Source: Arsukibacterium indicum (GTDB lineage Bacteria > Pseudomonadota > Gammaproteobacteria > Enterobacterales > Alteromonadaceae). Taken from it: 64,000 bases of DNA. Under the pieces are notes generated by a model that was not told the DNA's origin, did no database searches, and saw only the letters and a program-made list of their open reading frames with translations. Below are positions 34,305-43,912 of the stretch, piece by piece (position 1 is the first letter of the stretch; every line of letters starts with the position of its first letter). The stretch lies in the NCBI RefSeq assembly GCF_019100565.1, contig NZ_JAHRID010000010.1, positions 111,385 through 175,384 of the forward strand. Direction: 5' to 3'. Made by a program: the position numbers and the translations under genes.

Positions 34305-35076
34305 ATTTCATCCCGTTCAGCTCTGCAGTACTGATTAACTTTTCCAGTTCAGGCCGGGCAAAATAATAGCCCTGATAATAGCGAATGCCCAGCCCCAGCA
34401 GGCAGTCAAGTTCCGCCTTGGTTTCCACCCCCTCAGCCAGTACCAGGGTACCCTGTAATTCGCACTGCGCCATGGTTTGCTCAACAATAAACTGATTATC
34501 AGGATTGGCTTCAATATTGCGGATAAGCTCCATATCCAGCTTTAAAATATGTGGACGTAACTCAATTAACCAGTCCAGCGTGGCGTAACCTGCGCCATAG
34601 TCATCAATAGCCGTTTTAAAACCCCGTTTTGCGTAACTGCGAAAAATCCGGTTTAAATGGTCTTTATCCGGAATTTGTTCACCTTCGGTTACCTCAAAAA
34701 CCAGCTTGGTTAAGTCAAAACCATATAAATCGGCGGCTTCAATAGTCGCTTTTATACAGGTTTCGGGGTTGTAAACCGCGTTGGGTAAAAAATTGATATT
34801 CAGATAAGTATTGCAGCCCAGTTTTGCTGCTGTTTCAATAGCTTTAACCCGACAGGCCTGATCAAAGTAGTATTTATTACTATCGTTAATATGCTGAAAA
34901 ACCCAGCCAGCACCCTGCCCTTCAGGGCCTCGCACCAGAGCTTCATAACCGCAGATAACCTGATATTTCCAGTCGATTATCGGCTGAAACGCCATCCGGA
35001 TTTGAAAACCCAACGATTGTCCACTTAAACAATCACGACATGTCTGCTGTTTAATCTGTGCCGGAAAATCCATCAA
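34303..35076 (-). CDS. EAL-domain cyclic di-GMP phosphodiesterase
   Basis: A 257-residue stand-alone EAL protein. The catalytic residues are intact: E in YEALVRG, N in LNINFLPN, E in VFEVTEGE, DD in AIDDYGAG, K in LKLDMELIR and E in LAEGVET. It should hydrolyse c-di-GMP to pGpG in the cytoplasm. A short N-terminal segment has CRDC, a possible metal or redox cysteine pair (C14, C17), but no sensory domain is present, so its input is unknown. Confidence 0.9.
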   Translation of the reverse strand: MMDFPAQIKQQTCRDCLSGQSLGFQIRMAFQPIIDWKYQVICGYEALVRGPEGQGAGWVFQHINDSNKYYFDQACRVKAIETAAKLGCNTYLNINFLPNAVYNPETCIKATIEAADLYGFDLTKLVFEVTEGEQIPDKDHLNRIFRSYAKRGFKTAIDDYGAGYATLDWLIELRPHILKLDMELIRNIEANPDNQFIVEQTMAQCELQGTLVLAEGVETKAELDCLLGLGIRYYQGYYFARPELEKLISTAELNGMK

Positions 35077-35159
35077 TAACCTTGTTTTCTATTGAAAATA
35101 CTTTCCTAAACTTTAGCGACTATCATCTTGCTTTACCAACTTTAAATCGATAATTCCCG

Positions 35160-35801
35160 TTAGTAAGCCGCTGCATTACGACCAAGCGCTGCCGCATAAC
35201 AGCTAATCAGCCGTTGGCCAGCTTCAGCTGCAGTGCTGCCAAATGCCACCACGCCATCTTCATGACCCGCCATAGTAAATACCCCGGTTTGCAGCAAATC
35301 AGTTTTAGTAAACAACCCCGCCACCTCATCCGCCATAGCCACCGTACCATAAGGCACTTCCGCCCTGGTTTGTGGCAAATTAAGTGCAGTAGCCTGGTGC
35401 CAGATTTGCGGACAATGGGCATGAATAACAAAGTTAATGTCGTTACTTAACAGATATAACTGGCCATGTGTCATTGCTTCGGAGGAGGGCTTAATCTGGC
35501 CCAGGGCACTGATCCGGTTTTGCTCAGGAACACATTCGCTGACCAGTGCATAGTCAGCCGCTGTCATATTGCTGATCCCGCCGGTTTGGCTGCCACTGAT
35601 GATAAACTGATGGGTATTGTTATAGCGCTGACTGATATTACCAAAACCATAGTTGTCGTAACGTGCCGGGTCCTGGCCCAGCATACCTAACTGCAGCATA
35701 ATATGGCGCCAGCAGTTCAGCTGGACAATATCAGCCGCGCTCAACACGTCAGCTGGCTGATAATTTAACTGATATTTTATAACCCCTTCCTGCTCGGCCA
35801 T
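35160..35801 (-). CDS. class II aldolase/adducin family protein
   Basis: A 213-residue zinc-dependent aldolase-fold protein. It shows GFGNISQRYN, SGSQTGG, SSEAMTHGQLY, the metal motif HAHCPQIW and AGHEDGVVAFG. The fold covers fuculose and ribulose phosphate aldolases, epimerases and MtnB. It is distinct from the MtnB at 2381 and is not in a sugar operon, so no substrate is proposed. The ATG at 35801 is preferred over an open frame to 35921, whose first 40 residues look non-coding. Confidence 0.78.
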   Translation of the reverse strand: MAEQEGVIKYQLNYQPADVLSAADIVQLNCWRHIMLQLGMLGQDPARYDNYGFGNISQRYNNTHQFIISGSQTGGISNMTAADYALVSECVPEQNRISALGQIKPSSEAMTHGQLYLLSNDINFVIHAHCPQIWHQATALNLPQTRAEVPYGTVAMADEVAGLFTKTDLLQTGVFTMAGHEDGVVAFGSTAAEAGQRLISCYAAALGRNAAAY

Positions 35802-35932
35802 CGTATCACTCTGCGTTGAATTAACTGCCGCTATTATAAAGCCAGTGCATTGCCAAACCAGCCGCATAGCAGGCCAAAACTGGCAAGCACTGGCCAGAGC
35901 TGTATAATAGCCGGCAATCACTTACAGGGCCG

Positions 35933-37432
35933 ATGCCAAGTATGAAATATAAAGACTTACGCGATTTTATCAGTCAGCTGGAACAACGGGGTGAACTGGT
36001 GCGGGTAACCGCTGAAGTAGACCCGGTACTGGAAATGACCGAAATTGCCGACCGTACCCTGCGGGCCGGTGGCCCGGCCATACTTTTTGAAAACCCGAAA
36101 GGCTATAACATGCCGGTACTGGCCAACTTGTTTGGCACGCCGCAGCGGGTGGCGCTTGGTATGGGCCAGGAGAACGTATCAGCACTGCGGGAAGTGGGTA
36201 AGCTACTGGCTTTTCTAAAAGAGCCAGAGCCTCCGAAAGGCTTGAAGGATGCGTTCAGCAAACTGCCGTTATTCAAACAAGTACTGAACATGTCACCAAA
36301 ACAGGTTAAAAAAGCCGCTTGTCAACAGATTGTGCTGAAGGATGATCAGGTTGACCTGACTCAATTGCCGGTAATGACATGCTGGCCGGGCGATGCAGCA
36401 CCGTTAATTACCTGGGGTTTAACGGTAACAAAGGGGCCGCATAAAGAACGGCAAAATCTGGGCATCTACCGCCAGCAGGTGCTGGCAAAAAATAAACTGA
36501 TTATGCGCTGGTTATCGCATCGTGGCGGTGCGCTGGATTTTTATGAGTTTCAAAAAGCCAATCCGGGCCAGAACTACCCGGTCTCTGTCGCCTTAGGTGC
36601 TGACCCGGCAACTATTCTGGGCGCAGTAACCCCGGTACCCGACACCTTGTCTGAGTATGGCTTTGCCGGCTTGCTGCGCGGCGACAACACTGAAGTGGTT
36701 AAGTGCATCAGTAATGATTTACAGGTACCGGCCAGTGCCGAGATTGTGCTGGAAGGCTATATTGCGCCCGGTGAAATGGCACCGGAAGGCCCTTATGGTG
36801 ATCATACCGGTTACTATAATGAAGTAGACAACTTCCCGGTATTTACCGTTACTCATATTACTATGCGAAAAGATCCGATTTACCACAGCACCTACACCGG
36901 CCGGCCACCAGACGAGCCGGCCATTTTGGGCGTGGCACTGAACGAAGTGTTTGTACCCATACTGCAAAAACAATTTCCGGAAATTACTGACTTTTATCTG
37001 CCACCTGAGGGTTGTTCGTACCGGTTGGCTGTGGTGACCATGAAAAAGCAATACCCGGGCCATGCCAAGCGGGTCATGATGGGGGTCTGGTCATTTCTGC
37101 GCCAGTTTATGTATACCAAATTTGTCATTGTCTGTGATGACGATATTAATGCCCGTGACTGGCAGGATGTGATTTGGGCCATTACCACCCGGATGGACCC
37201 GGCACGCGATACTACGCTGGTGGAAAACACGCCGATAGATTATCTCGACTTTGCCTCGCCGGTATCGGGTTTAGGCTCGAAAATGGGCATGGACGCCACT
37301 AACAAATGGCCGGGTGAAACCAGCCGCGAGTGGGGGGAGCCGATCGTCATGGATCAGGCAACAAAGCAGCGGGTAGATGCCATCTGGGACAGTCTGGGTA
37401 TCGTACTGCCGGTGAAGGAGCCCAGGCTTTGA
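35933..37432 (+). CDS. ubiD: 4-hydroxy-3-polyprenylbenzoate decarboxylase
   Basis: UbiD removes the carboxyl group of the polyprenylated ring in ubiquinone synthesis with the prenylated flavin made by UbiX. The 499-residue product starts [22 protein letters not shown] as in E. coli UbiD, with [33 protein letters not shown] and a C-terminus ending in VKEP. Length fits the family. Its stop codon overlaps the TTG start of a ferredoxin gene, and a flavin reductase follows, forming a three-gene unit. Confidence 0.95.
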   Translation: MPSMKYKDLRDFISQLEQRGELVRVTAEVDPVLEMTEIADRTLRAGGPAILFENPKGYNMPVLANLFGTPQRVALGMGQENVSALREVGKLLAFLKEPEPPKGLKDAFSKLPLFKQVLNMSPKQVKKAACQQIVLKDDQVDLTQLPVMTCWPGDAAPLITWGLTVTKGPHKERQNLGIYRQQVLAKNKLIMRWLSHRGGALDFYEFQKANPGQNYPVSVALGADPATILGAVTPVPDTLSEYGFAGLLRGDNTEVVKCISNDLQVPASAEIVLEGYIAPGEMAPEGPYGDHTGYYNEVDNFPVFTVTHITMRKDPIYHSTYTGRPPDEPAILGVALNEVFVPILQKQFPEITDFYLPPEGCSYRLAVVTMKKQYPGHAKRVMMGVWSFLRQFMYTKFVIVCDDDINARDWQDVIWAITTRMDPARDTTLVENTPIDYLDFASPVSGLGSKMGMDATNKWPGETSREWGEPIVMDQATKQRVDAIWDSLGIVLPVKEPRL

Positions 37433-37707
37433 GCTTTAACGTTACCATCGCCCCGGCCCAACTCAGTTTTACGGTGCAGGACGGGGAAACCATTCTTACT
37501 GCCGCCCTGCGCAGTGGTATTGATTTTCCCAACCGTTGCCGGCAAGGCGTTTGCACCAGCTGTGTCTGCAAACTGAAAAGCGGTGAAGTACGTTATGCCG
37601 AACCGCAGCCACTAAGCGAAGTGGACAAACAACAGCAGTTTACTTATTGTTGCCTGGCATATCCGGTCAGCGATTTGGTATTGCACCACCCTTTTATCAG
37701 TGGCTGA
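37429..37707 (+). CDS. 2Fe-2S ferredoxin, plant type
   Basis: A 92-residue ferredoxin with the cluster ligands C37-x4-C42-x2-C45 and C75 ([16 protein letters not shown] and CCLAYP). The open frame extends upstream to 37330 inside ubiD, but a TTG at 37429, eight bases after GGAG at 37417 and overlapping the ubiD stop as TTGA, gives the normal ferredoxin length. It could pass electrons from the downstream flavin reductase to an oxygenase or to a ubiquinone-pathway hydroxylase. Confidence 0.85.
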   Translation: MSFNVTIAPAQLSFTVQDGETILTAALRSGIDFPNRCRQGVCTSCVCKLKSGEVRYAEPQPLSEVDKQQQFTYCCLAYPVSDLVLHHPFISG

Positions 37708-37760
37708 TAACGAGCCGAGACCAGCCACCAGCGAATGAGCCAGCGGAGAACAACATAGTT

Positions 37761-38486
37761 ATGACCAACACTGCCAACACCACTGCTATTGCCTGCAACG
37801 TAAATTCGGTAGAAGCGCTGACACCAGGGATCAGCAGAGTGGTACTAAGCCCGGAGCAAGCGGCGGGATACCAGGCCGGTCAGTATCTGCAACTGGTGTT
37901 AAGCGCGGACGATAAACGCCCCTTCTCCATTGCCAGCATTGCCAGTAGCAAGCTGCTGGAGCTGCATATTGGCACACCGGCAGGCGATACCTGGTCCAGT
38001 GCGGCGCTAACCCATATTGAACAGCAATTCCGCGCTGGCTTACCGGTGATGGCAGAAATTGGCCTGGGCCAGGCGCAGCTGCGCCAGGACAGTAAAAGGC
38101 CGGTGATTTTACTGGCCGGTGGTACTGGCTTTTCTTACGTCTATGCCATAGCACAAGCGCTCAGCGCAGCTAACGCCAGCCAACCGGTATTCTTATATTG
38201 GGGCGTGCGCCACGAAGAGGCGTTGTATTATCAGACTGAATTACAGCAATGGGCCAGCCAAAATAAGCAATTCCGCTTTATCCCGGTAGTGCAGCAACCC
38301 GGAACAGCCTGGCAAGGCCGCACCGGTCTGGTACACGAAGCAGTGTTAGCCGATTTTGTTTCGCTGGAAGCCTACGATATCTATATCGCCGGCCCCTTTG
38401 CCATGGCAGGGGTAGCCCGCGAAGCTTTCGCCGAACAAGGTGCCCACCGCGAGCATATGTTTGCCGATGCGTTTGCTTATATCTGA
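37761..38486 (+). CDS. fre: NAD(P)H-flavin reductase (Fre/LuxG-like)
   Basis: A 241-residue oxidoreductase of the ferredoxin-NADP reductase superfamily. It has the flavin-binding RPFSIAS, the LLAGGTGFSYVYAI nucleotide motif and the C-terminal YIAGPFAMA. E. coli Fre, next to ubiD, reduces free FMN and riboflavin. The ATG at 37761 fits homologues; an in-frame reading to 37647 overlaps the ferredoxin. Together with that ferredoxin the pair resembles a split version of two-domain oxygenase reductases. Confidence 0.88.
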   Translation: MTNTANTTAIACNVNSVEALTPGISRVVLSPEQAAGYQAGQYLQLVLSADDKRPFSIASIASSKLLELHIGTPAGDTWSSAALTHIEQQFRAGLPVMAEIGLGQAQLRQDSKRPVILLAGGTGFSYVYAIAQALSAANASQPVFLYWGVRHEEALYYQTELQQWASQNKQFRFIPVVQQPGTAWQGRTGLVHEAVLADFVSLEAYDIYIAGPFAMAGVAREAFAEQGAHREHMFADAFAYI

Positions 38487-38511
38487 AACCTGAAAAACAA
38501 CAGTATTAGCG

Positions 38512-39690
38512 CTACTTCCCTTTAGTCAGCGCACTCTTTAGATCCATTGCAGCAGGATAACCACTGGCAATAGCTCTATCCAGCATCAGGTTGCCCTGCT
38601 CGATATTGCCATCAATAATATGTGACACTCCACGCCAGGCTAAAACCTGGCCGTCACCGCGTTCAAAAAGATAATTAGCCCACCTGTCATCATATATACT
38701 TAGCAGACGCTGAGCTTGCGAGTTACCATTTGCTGCTGCAGTTTGCCACCAGAAGTCTGCACTTAACATTTCTGGTATTTGGATATAATGGTCTTCTTTC
38801 CCCAGCGCTGGCCTGGTGAAAACAGACCAGTCCGGGTTTGCCGGATCTAGCGGCAGTGATGGCTCAACAATCAAATTATTGGCGTTGTACTTTCCCAGCA
38901 AACTGAGCATCGTACCCAAAGCTTCCTGATATTGCGGTGAGCCCGCTATAGCATAAACCCAGAGATTTCGTTGTTCGACCACGGCCAGTAGCGCCTCAGG
39001 CGTGATAACACTGCCACCCTTCAGAGAGAAAGTCATACTGATTTCTCTTGTTGCGAACTGACCCGTTGCCGGGTACTCAAACTTAAGCAACGCCCGTCTC
39101 GCGGATCGTTCAAAAACCTCTTGAGGAAAAGCATCTACTACATCGACTACTCTGACGTTGCCATTACCATCGACTAAATACCTCATCCTGACATAGCCAG
39201 TCACACCATACATAGCCGCATTTCGTGGGAAAGTAGGTTGTACGGTTTTGATTGCAGCGGTCAGTGTTCTATCAGTCCCGCTTTCAGAATCGATTGCCAT
39301 CACAAAGTGGGTAGCTTTGCTTGCTGCTTTTAACGGTTGAATTTTCAACGACTGTCGTAACTGCAAGCTCACATGCTCAGCTTGCTGTTGTTGCTGCTCA
39401 TCTAATTTTGCTACCAATTGCTGGTAGACCGCCTCAGCGTCAGGATGGTTTAAGTAGCTGGCAAAGTGAAAGTAGCCTGCAGCTGCAGTTAAATCTGGCG
39501 CTTGTCCCTGTCCATGATAAAACATTGCCGCCATGTTGAAGGCTGCCTGCGCGTTGCCAAGCGGTAATAATTCAGAGAATTGCTGCCTGGCTTCGTCATA
39601 TTGACTATTCTCATACGCTTTTAGTGCATCCAACATATCAGCCTGCGCCATGGCTGTCAGCATAGCCAGCCCAACCAATAAACCACGCAT
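38512..39690 (-). CDS. periplasmic Sel1/TPR-TonB C-terminal domain protein (paralogue 1)
   Basis: A 392-residue exported protein. After a signal peptide cleaved near AMAQA comes a Sel1-like helical repeat region (about residues 20-90: YENSQYDEARQQFSELLPLGNAQAAFN). Next is a TonB C-terminal-like domain (about 150-235: NAAMYGVTGYVRMRYLVDGNGNVR, SARRALLKFEYPA), and finally a second helical segment with AIAGSPQYQEALGTMLSLL and WWQTAAANGNSQAQ. It has no N-terminal membrane anchor or proline-rich spacer, unlike true TonB. A paralogue lies at 41060. The function is unknown. Confidence 0.75.
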   Translation of the reverse strand: MRGLLVGLAMLTAMAQADMLDALKAYENSQYDEARQQFSELLPLGNAQAAFNMAAMFYHGQGQAPDLTAAAGYFHFASYLNHPDAEAVYQQLVAKLDEQQQQQAEHVSLQLRQSLKIQPLKAASKATHFVMAIDSESGTDRTLTAAIKTVQPTFPRNAAMYGVTGYVRMRYLVDGNGNVRVVDVVDAFPQEVFERSARRALLKFEYPATGQFATREISMTFSLKGGSVITPEALLAVVEQRNLWVYAIAGSPQYQEALGTMLSLLGKYNANNLIVEPSLPLDPANPDWSVFTRPALGKEDHYIQIPEMLSADFWWQTAAANGNSQAQRLLSIYDDRWANYLFERGDGQVLAWRGVSHIIDGNIEQGNLMLDRAIASGYPAAMDLKSALTKGK

Positions 39691-39841
39691 TCGTTAATCC
39701 TTTTAGCCTTTAGCTGACAGCATATCAGAACCTTTTGGCAACGCTAGCTGCTTTTTTATGCAACAACCGGTGCCGGCAATCTGGTTTGGCCAGTTAAACT
39801 ATGCCACACTTGGTGCCTTTCGGTAGAGCAGGAACCTCTTT

Positions 39842-40252
39842 ATGCAACATAAAACCCTGATTAAAGTTCGTGGTTATCATCTGGATATTTATCAGCACGT
39901 CAATAATGCCCGTTACCTGGAGTTTCTGGAGGAAGCCCGCTGGGGTTATCTGGAAGACAGCGGCGATATTGAATGGTTTGCCAAGCACAAGCTGGCCTGG
40001 ATTATCGTTAATATTAATATTAACTACCGGGTAGCAGCCACCATGGGCGATACCCTGGAAATATTTACCCGCTTTAGCAAGATTGGCGGTAAAAGTGCCG
40101 TGGTAAAGCAGGAAGTGCGGATTGCCGGCAAAGAAGCCATAGCGGCTGATGCTGAAGTGACTATTGTTTGCCTGGATCAGAAAACCGGAAAGCCGGTCGT
40201 GATAGAGGGGGAGCTAAAAGCGCGCCTGGAACAGCATATCGCAGAGCAGTAA
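39842..40252 (+). CDS. fadM: long-chain acyl-CoA thioesterase
   Basis: A 136-residue hotdog-fold thioesterase nearly identical in pattern to E. coli FadM (YbaW): IKVRGYHLDIYQHVNNARYLEFLEEARW with catalytic aspartate, then VNININYR and a C-terminal ALEGEL-like region (VIEGELKARLEQ). It hydrolyses acyl-CoA species during fatty-acid breakdown. Its stop codon directly abuts the stop of the convergent gene at 40253. Confidence 0.93.
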   Translation: MQHKTLIKVRGYHLDIYQHVNNARYLEFLEEARWGYLEDSGDIEWFAKHKLAWIIVNININYRVAATMGDTLEIFTRFSKIGGKSAVVKQEVRIAGKEAIAADAEVTIVCLDQKTGKPVVIEGELKARLEQHIAEQ

Positions 40253-40978
40253 TCAGCGCTTACTATGCTTATCCAGCGCCTGCTTTAACAGCTCTCGGCT
40301 GCTGACTTCATCGCCGCAGGGTACGCGCTTTGCGGCCATCAACCCCTCAAAGCCATCCAGACTAGGGTCGCCAATAACACAAACTCCTTTCCTGATGCGC
40401 ACTATATGCTTGCCATCATCCAGCTGGGCAATAACCTGCTGCGCCGGGTTTTCACTTACCGGCCAGTACTTTTTGTCTACCGTCAACCGCGGTTGCTGCC
40501 CCAGTAAAAACTGCTGATAGCTGTTGGCAGCGTCCTGTTCAACTGCAACCGGGTCAATGGTAGCTGCCCGGTTTAACGCCCGTTGGGCCAGGCTATTGCC
40601 ATGACCTAACGTTGTGTTGTCTGCTGAACGGGTATTTTTATCAGTCACATCTGGCGTTGTTGGGGGTGGTTTTAATTCTGGGGGTAAATTTCCTGTGCTG
40701 CCATCACTGACATTAGCCTGCCCGACCACTTCATCGGCAATGCGTTGTTCGTCTGCCAATCGACTATCTGGCAGAGTGGCTTTAGCGGGTGGTTTTGTAG
40801 CAGGCGGCGGTTGATACAGGAAGGATATTATCGGTTCAATTTCCGGTGGTGACACAGGCTGGCTGAATTTTGTTGTCAGCAGCAACGCCAGAATGACGAT
40901 GTGTACCAACACGGCCAGCAGCACAGCATTGCCATATTCACTGATAAAACGCTTAAGAGGGTGTGTTACAGCTAACAA
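40253..40978 (-). CDS. TonB-N-terminus-like membrane protein of unknown function
   Basis: A 241-residue protein with one N-terminal membrane helix at about residues 17-36 (NAVLLAVLVHIVILALLLTTK), including a histidine in the helix as in TonB. A proline-rich stretch follows (IEPIISFLYQPPPATKPPAKA, then ELKPPPTTPD) and then a C-terminal globular region (about 145-235) with two cysteines (KGVCVIGDP and RVPCGDEV) that could form a periplasmic disulfide. The C-terminal part is not a recognisable TonB C-terminal domain. It lies between two genes for soluble proteins that do have such a domain. Confidence 0.65.
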   Translation of the reverse strand: MLAVTHPLKRFISEYGNAVLLAVLVHIVILALLLTTKFSQPVSPPEIEPIISFLYQPPPATKPPAKATLPDSRLADEQRIADEVVGQANVSDGSTGNLPPELKPPPTTPDVTDKNTRSADNTTLGHGNSLAQRALNRAATIDPVAVEQDAANSYQQFLLGQQPRLTVDKKYWPVSENPAQQVIAQLDDGKHIVRIRKGVCVIGDPSLDGFEGLMAAKRVPCGDEVSSRELLKQALDKHSKR

Positions 40979-41059
40979 AATTTGCTGCCCAGGCCTGATG
41001 CTTTTTGTTCAACTTCAGACCCCTGGGCCAGCAATTAATTCCAACGAAGTAACGACTTA

Positions 41060-42376
41060 CTACATAAACTGCTTTTTCATTTCAGCTGCAGGTTTATAAT
41101 TTTTTGCTATTGCCTGCTCCAGCAACTTAATGCCCTGGTCACGTTGCCCTTCCAGAATTAACCGGGTACCGGTCCAGGCCATCACCTCGGCATCTTGCTG
41201 ACTCAGTAAATACTCTTCCCACTGTTTGTCATAAGCTGCCATGATCCGCTGCGCATCTTTGTTACCATTTTTGGCAGCCTGCTCCCACCAATAAAAACCA
41301 GACATGGTTCTGGAAGCTTCGATTGAAGGTCTGGCCGTCACGCCTTTAGCACTAACATCGCTTCTGCGATGCAACCGGTATACGTCTGCCTCCACATTGC
41401 CTTTCAGTTTCAGACCCACTAAATCAGTGATTTCACTGCGCGGTTCAAACTCGGTTTTGATCTGCTCGGTAATAGTGCCATCCGCAGCAACCCGCACCAC
41501 GGCATAGCCCCAGAAGCCATCAAAATCAGGCCGCAGCTCAGCGCGCTTTTTGTAAATAGAGAAATCTGCTGCTGTTGCCAGCGGCAACTCCGGGTTATAC
41601 CAGAAGCTATTGTGACTTTGAATTTCAATCAGCGATAGCAACATACCCAGCGCCAGCTGATGCTGCGGCGAGCCAGCGACCGCATAGTCCCATAGATTAT
41701 ATTTAGCGACAGTATCCTCGACTGCAGATACCTTAACGCCATCTCCCAGAGAATAGTCCAGGCGGACGTTAAACAAGTGTTTTTGACCGCTGGGCTGGTA
41801 ACGCCAGCGTTTAACTGCACGGATCGATGCTCGCTCAAATACATTTTCAGGGTAAGAATCTAAAGTATCTACAGTAGTCACCTGTCCTTTTTCATCAACC
41901 AGAAAACGTAACTTTACATAACCAAACTGACCGTTCTTAGCAGCATTTACCGGATAATTAGGATTTACTCGTTTAATCGGCTGTGGCAAGCTATCATCTC
42001 GTGGTTTATCCAAATCTGTCGCCACAATCACCACACTGCGCTTTAACTGCTCATAACGCTGATTAGCCTGCTCAAGCTGCTGCTCGGTTGTATTTTTAAC
42101 AACGTCTGGTAAAAGTGCTTTTGCCTGCGGATGTTCAAGTTCAGCTGCTAACATAAAGTAGGCAAGTGCCTCACTTAGATCTTTTTCCTGCCCTTCTCCC
42201 TGATAAGCCATTGCTCCAAGGTTAAAAGCAGCAACGTCATTACCCAGCGGCAATAGTTCTGCAAACTGTTGTTTTGCTGTTGCATAGTCTTCATCGTCAT
42301 ATGCTTTTAATGCATCCAGCATATCGGCCTGCGCTAAGCCACAGCCAAACAACACCAGAAAAAACCATTTTTTCAT
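41060..42376 (-). CDS. periplasmic Sel1/TPR-TonB C-terminal domain protein (paralogue 2)
   Basis: A 438-residue paralogue of the protein at 38512. It has a signal peptide (FGCGLAQADMLDAL), a Sel1-like region (DYATAKQQFAELLPLGNDVAAFN), a TonB C-terminal-like domain at about 130-225 (YPVNAAKNGQFGYVKLRFLVDEKGQV, ASIRAVKRWRYQPSG) and a C-terminal helical part with AVAGSPQHQLALGMLLSLI and WWEQAAKNGNKDAQRIM. The match of SPQ-AL-LSL and the W-WEQ/WWQT motifs across both copies shows common descent. An insert of about 45 residues (near WGYAVVRVAADGTITEQI) distinguishes this copy. Confidence 0.76.
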   Translation of the reverse strand: MKKWFFLVLFGCGLAQADMLDALKAYDDEDYATAKQQFAELLPLGNDVAAFNLGAMAYQGEGQEKDLSEALAYFMLAAELEHPQAKALLPDVVKNTTEQQLEQANQRYEQLKRSVVIVATDLDKPRDDSLPQPIKRVNPNYPVNAAKNGQFGYVKLRFLVDEKGQVTTVDTLDSYPENVFERASIRAVKRWRYQPSGQKHLFNVRLDYSLGDGVKVSAVEDTVAKYNLWDYAVAGSPQHQLALGMLLSLIEIQSHNSFWYNPELPLATAADFSIYKKRAELRPDFDGFWGYAVVRVAADGTITEQIKTEFEPRSEITDLVGLKLKGNVEADVYRLHRRSDVSAKGVTARPSIEASRTMSGFYWWEQAAKNGNKDAQRIMAAYDKQWEEYLLSQQDAEVMAWTGTRLILEGQRDQGIKLLEQAIAKNYKPAAEMKKQFM

Positions 42377-42520
42377 TGTTAGTCCCTTTTAATTAAACTG
42401 CCGATACCTTAACTAATTAAAATGGTAATGCAACACTTGTTAGTTAAATGTTTGTTTGAGTACACTGAATTTTAGCCGGAAACAGCTCAGGCAGGCGCAA
42501 TGCCCGCCTGAGCCAGAGCG

Positions 42521-43912
42521 TTAGTAAGGATTAGATGGATTGTAGAAATTACTGTTGTTACCGTTAATACTTAACCGGCTGGGGCTGACCGCTGTGCTGT
42601 TATTCAGCAGGTTGTAGCTTTGGCCCGGCAACAGTTTATAGCGGAGTAAATTGTTAATAATCACCGGCTGCCCACAGCTGGTTTGCTGGTACTGGGTCTG
42701 GCTGTCGGCTCTGAGCAGATAAACCTCGTGGCTGCCGTCCACCACGCCATTACCGTCTGCAGTAACAAACAGCGACGTTGCTTCAGATACTGCCACTACC
42801 CGGCCGCTGCTACCCAGCTTCGCCTGAAACACCGCTGAGCGTCCCATCCGGTCGCGCTGTTTAAAATGGGTGTCGGTAATAATGCCATCAAGCAGTGGTA
42901 TGTTAAGGAAGTTGGTACTGATATTCACCGTTTCATGACAGAAATCTGTTACGGCTTCTGAACTGATGGCACCCAGCACACCGTCGGGGTCATAGATAAA
43001 TTCGCCCAGTACATGGTTACCTGCCGACGTGCCACCGACAGCACCACCTTTGTTATATACATGCATTAAGGCATCCTGCACTTTGGTGCCCAGCCACTGA
43101 TTCAGATAGTCAGACTGATCGCCACCAGCGATAAATACAAATTCGGCACTGCGGATCGCCCAGTCAACGTAGTCACTGTTGGCTTTGGTACGGGTATTTA
43201 CAATCAGGGTTTCTACCGAGGCGGCGTTAGTTAGCCCTTGCAAGTAATCGTTGTATGCTGCAGTGCCTGATGTGCGCAGCACCACCACATTGCCCCCTTT
43301 AATATGAGGGTTAATCCGGTTAGCAAACGCCGCATCAACATCCGCACCGCCACCCATTAACAGTACTGCCGGATTCGTCAGGCTGACGCAAACATCGTTA
43401 CTGCTACCCAGCAGCGTAGCACTCAGCCCGCCTGGTTTCGAAGGGCGGCTACCATAATTGCAGTTTTCCGGTTCCGGATCAGGGTCGGTGCCACCGCCGC
43501 CAGTTGCGCCGCTAAAGTTCACTGTTAACTGATAATTGCCGGTACCACTGTAACGGGTTACCTTTATGTAATGTGGCCCGGCCGGCGAGGCAACATAGCT
43601 ACCGGTTTCCGGGTTGGCACTGCTTTGGCCTGACGCAATGTAACTGCCACTTGCCCGGTATAAAAACCAGTCAAAATCATCGTTGTTATCGTGGCTAAGA
43701 CTAACGGTAATATCACCGGTTGCATTGGTATCGAAATAAAACCAATCCTGATCGGTCCGGCTGCCAATACTGGCTTGTACTGGTACGCCACTGCATAACG
43801 GGCCATCGGCGCCACTTTCATTGTTGTTGTTTTCGCTTTCTTGTAATAAACAGGCCTGCGCATTGCCACAAAGCAATAGCGCAACGACGCCTAACAGACT
43901 TAGTGCTTTCAT
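42521..43912 (-). CDS. secreted cyanophycinase-like peptidase S51 with PPC domain
   Basis: A 463-residue exported protein. A signal peptide (LLGVVALLLCGNAQA) is followed by a pre-peptidase C-terminal (PPC) beta domain at about 25-125 (DQDWFYFDTNATGDITVSL), a short acidic linker, and a peptidase S51/cyanophycinase domain at about 165-460. The catalytic serine is in GGTSAGNHVLGE, and FIAGGDQSDYL is also characteristic. Extracellular cyanophycinases release beta-Asp-Arg dipeptides from cyanophycin. The ATG at 43912 is chosen for its AGGAAG site; 43927 is also open. No cyanophycin synthetase is nearby. Confidence 0.86.
   Translation of the reverse strand: MKALSLLGVVALLLCGNAQACLLQESENNNNESGADGPLCSGVPVQASIGSRTDQDWFYFDTNATGDITVSLSHDNNDDFDWFLYRASGSYIASGQSSANPETGSYVASPAGPHYIKVTRYSGTGNYQLTVNFSGATGGGGTDPDPEPENCNYGSRPSKPGGLSATLLGSSNDVCVSLTNPAVLLMGGGADVDAAFANRINPHIKGGNVVVLRTSGTAAYNDYLQGLTNAASVETLIVNTRTKANSDYVDWAIRSAEFVFIAGGDQSDYLNQWLGTKVQDALMHVYNKGGAVGGTSAGNHVLGEFIYDPDGVLGAISSEAVTDFCHETVNISTNFLNIPLLDGIITDTHFKQRDRMGRSAVFQAKLGSSGRVVAVSEATSLFVTADGNGVVDGSHEVYLLRADSQTQYQQTSCGQPVIINNLLRYKLLPGQSYNLLNNSTAVSPSRLSINGNNSNFYNPSNPY

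Noticed and set aside
37330..37428. Long N-terminal extension of the ferredoxin inside ubiD
   Set aside because: The extension has no ferredoxin similarity, and a TTG with a good ribosome site gives the normal family length.
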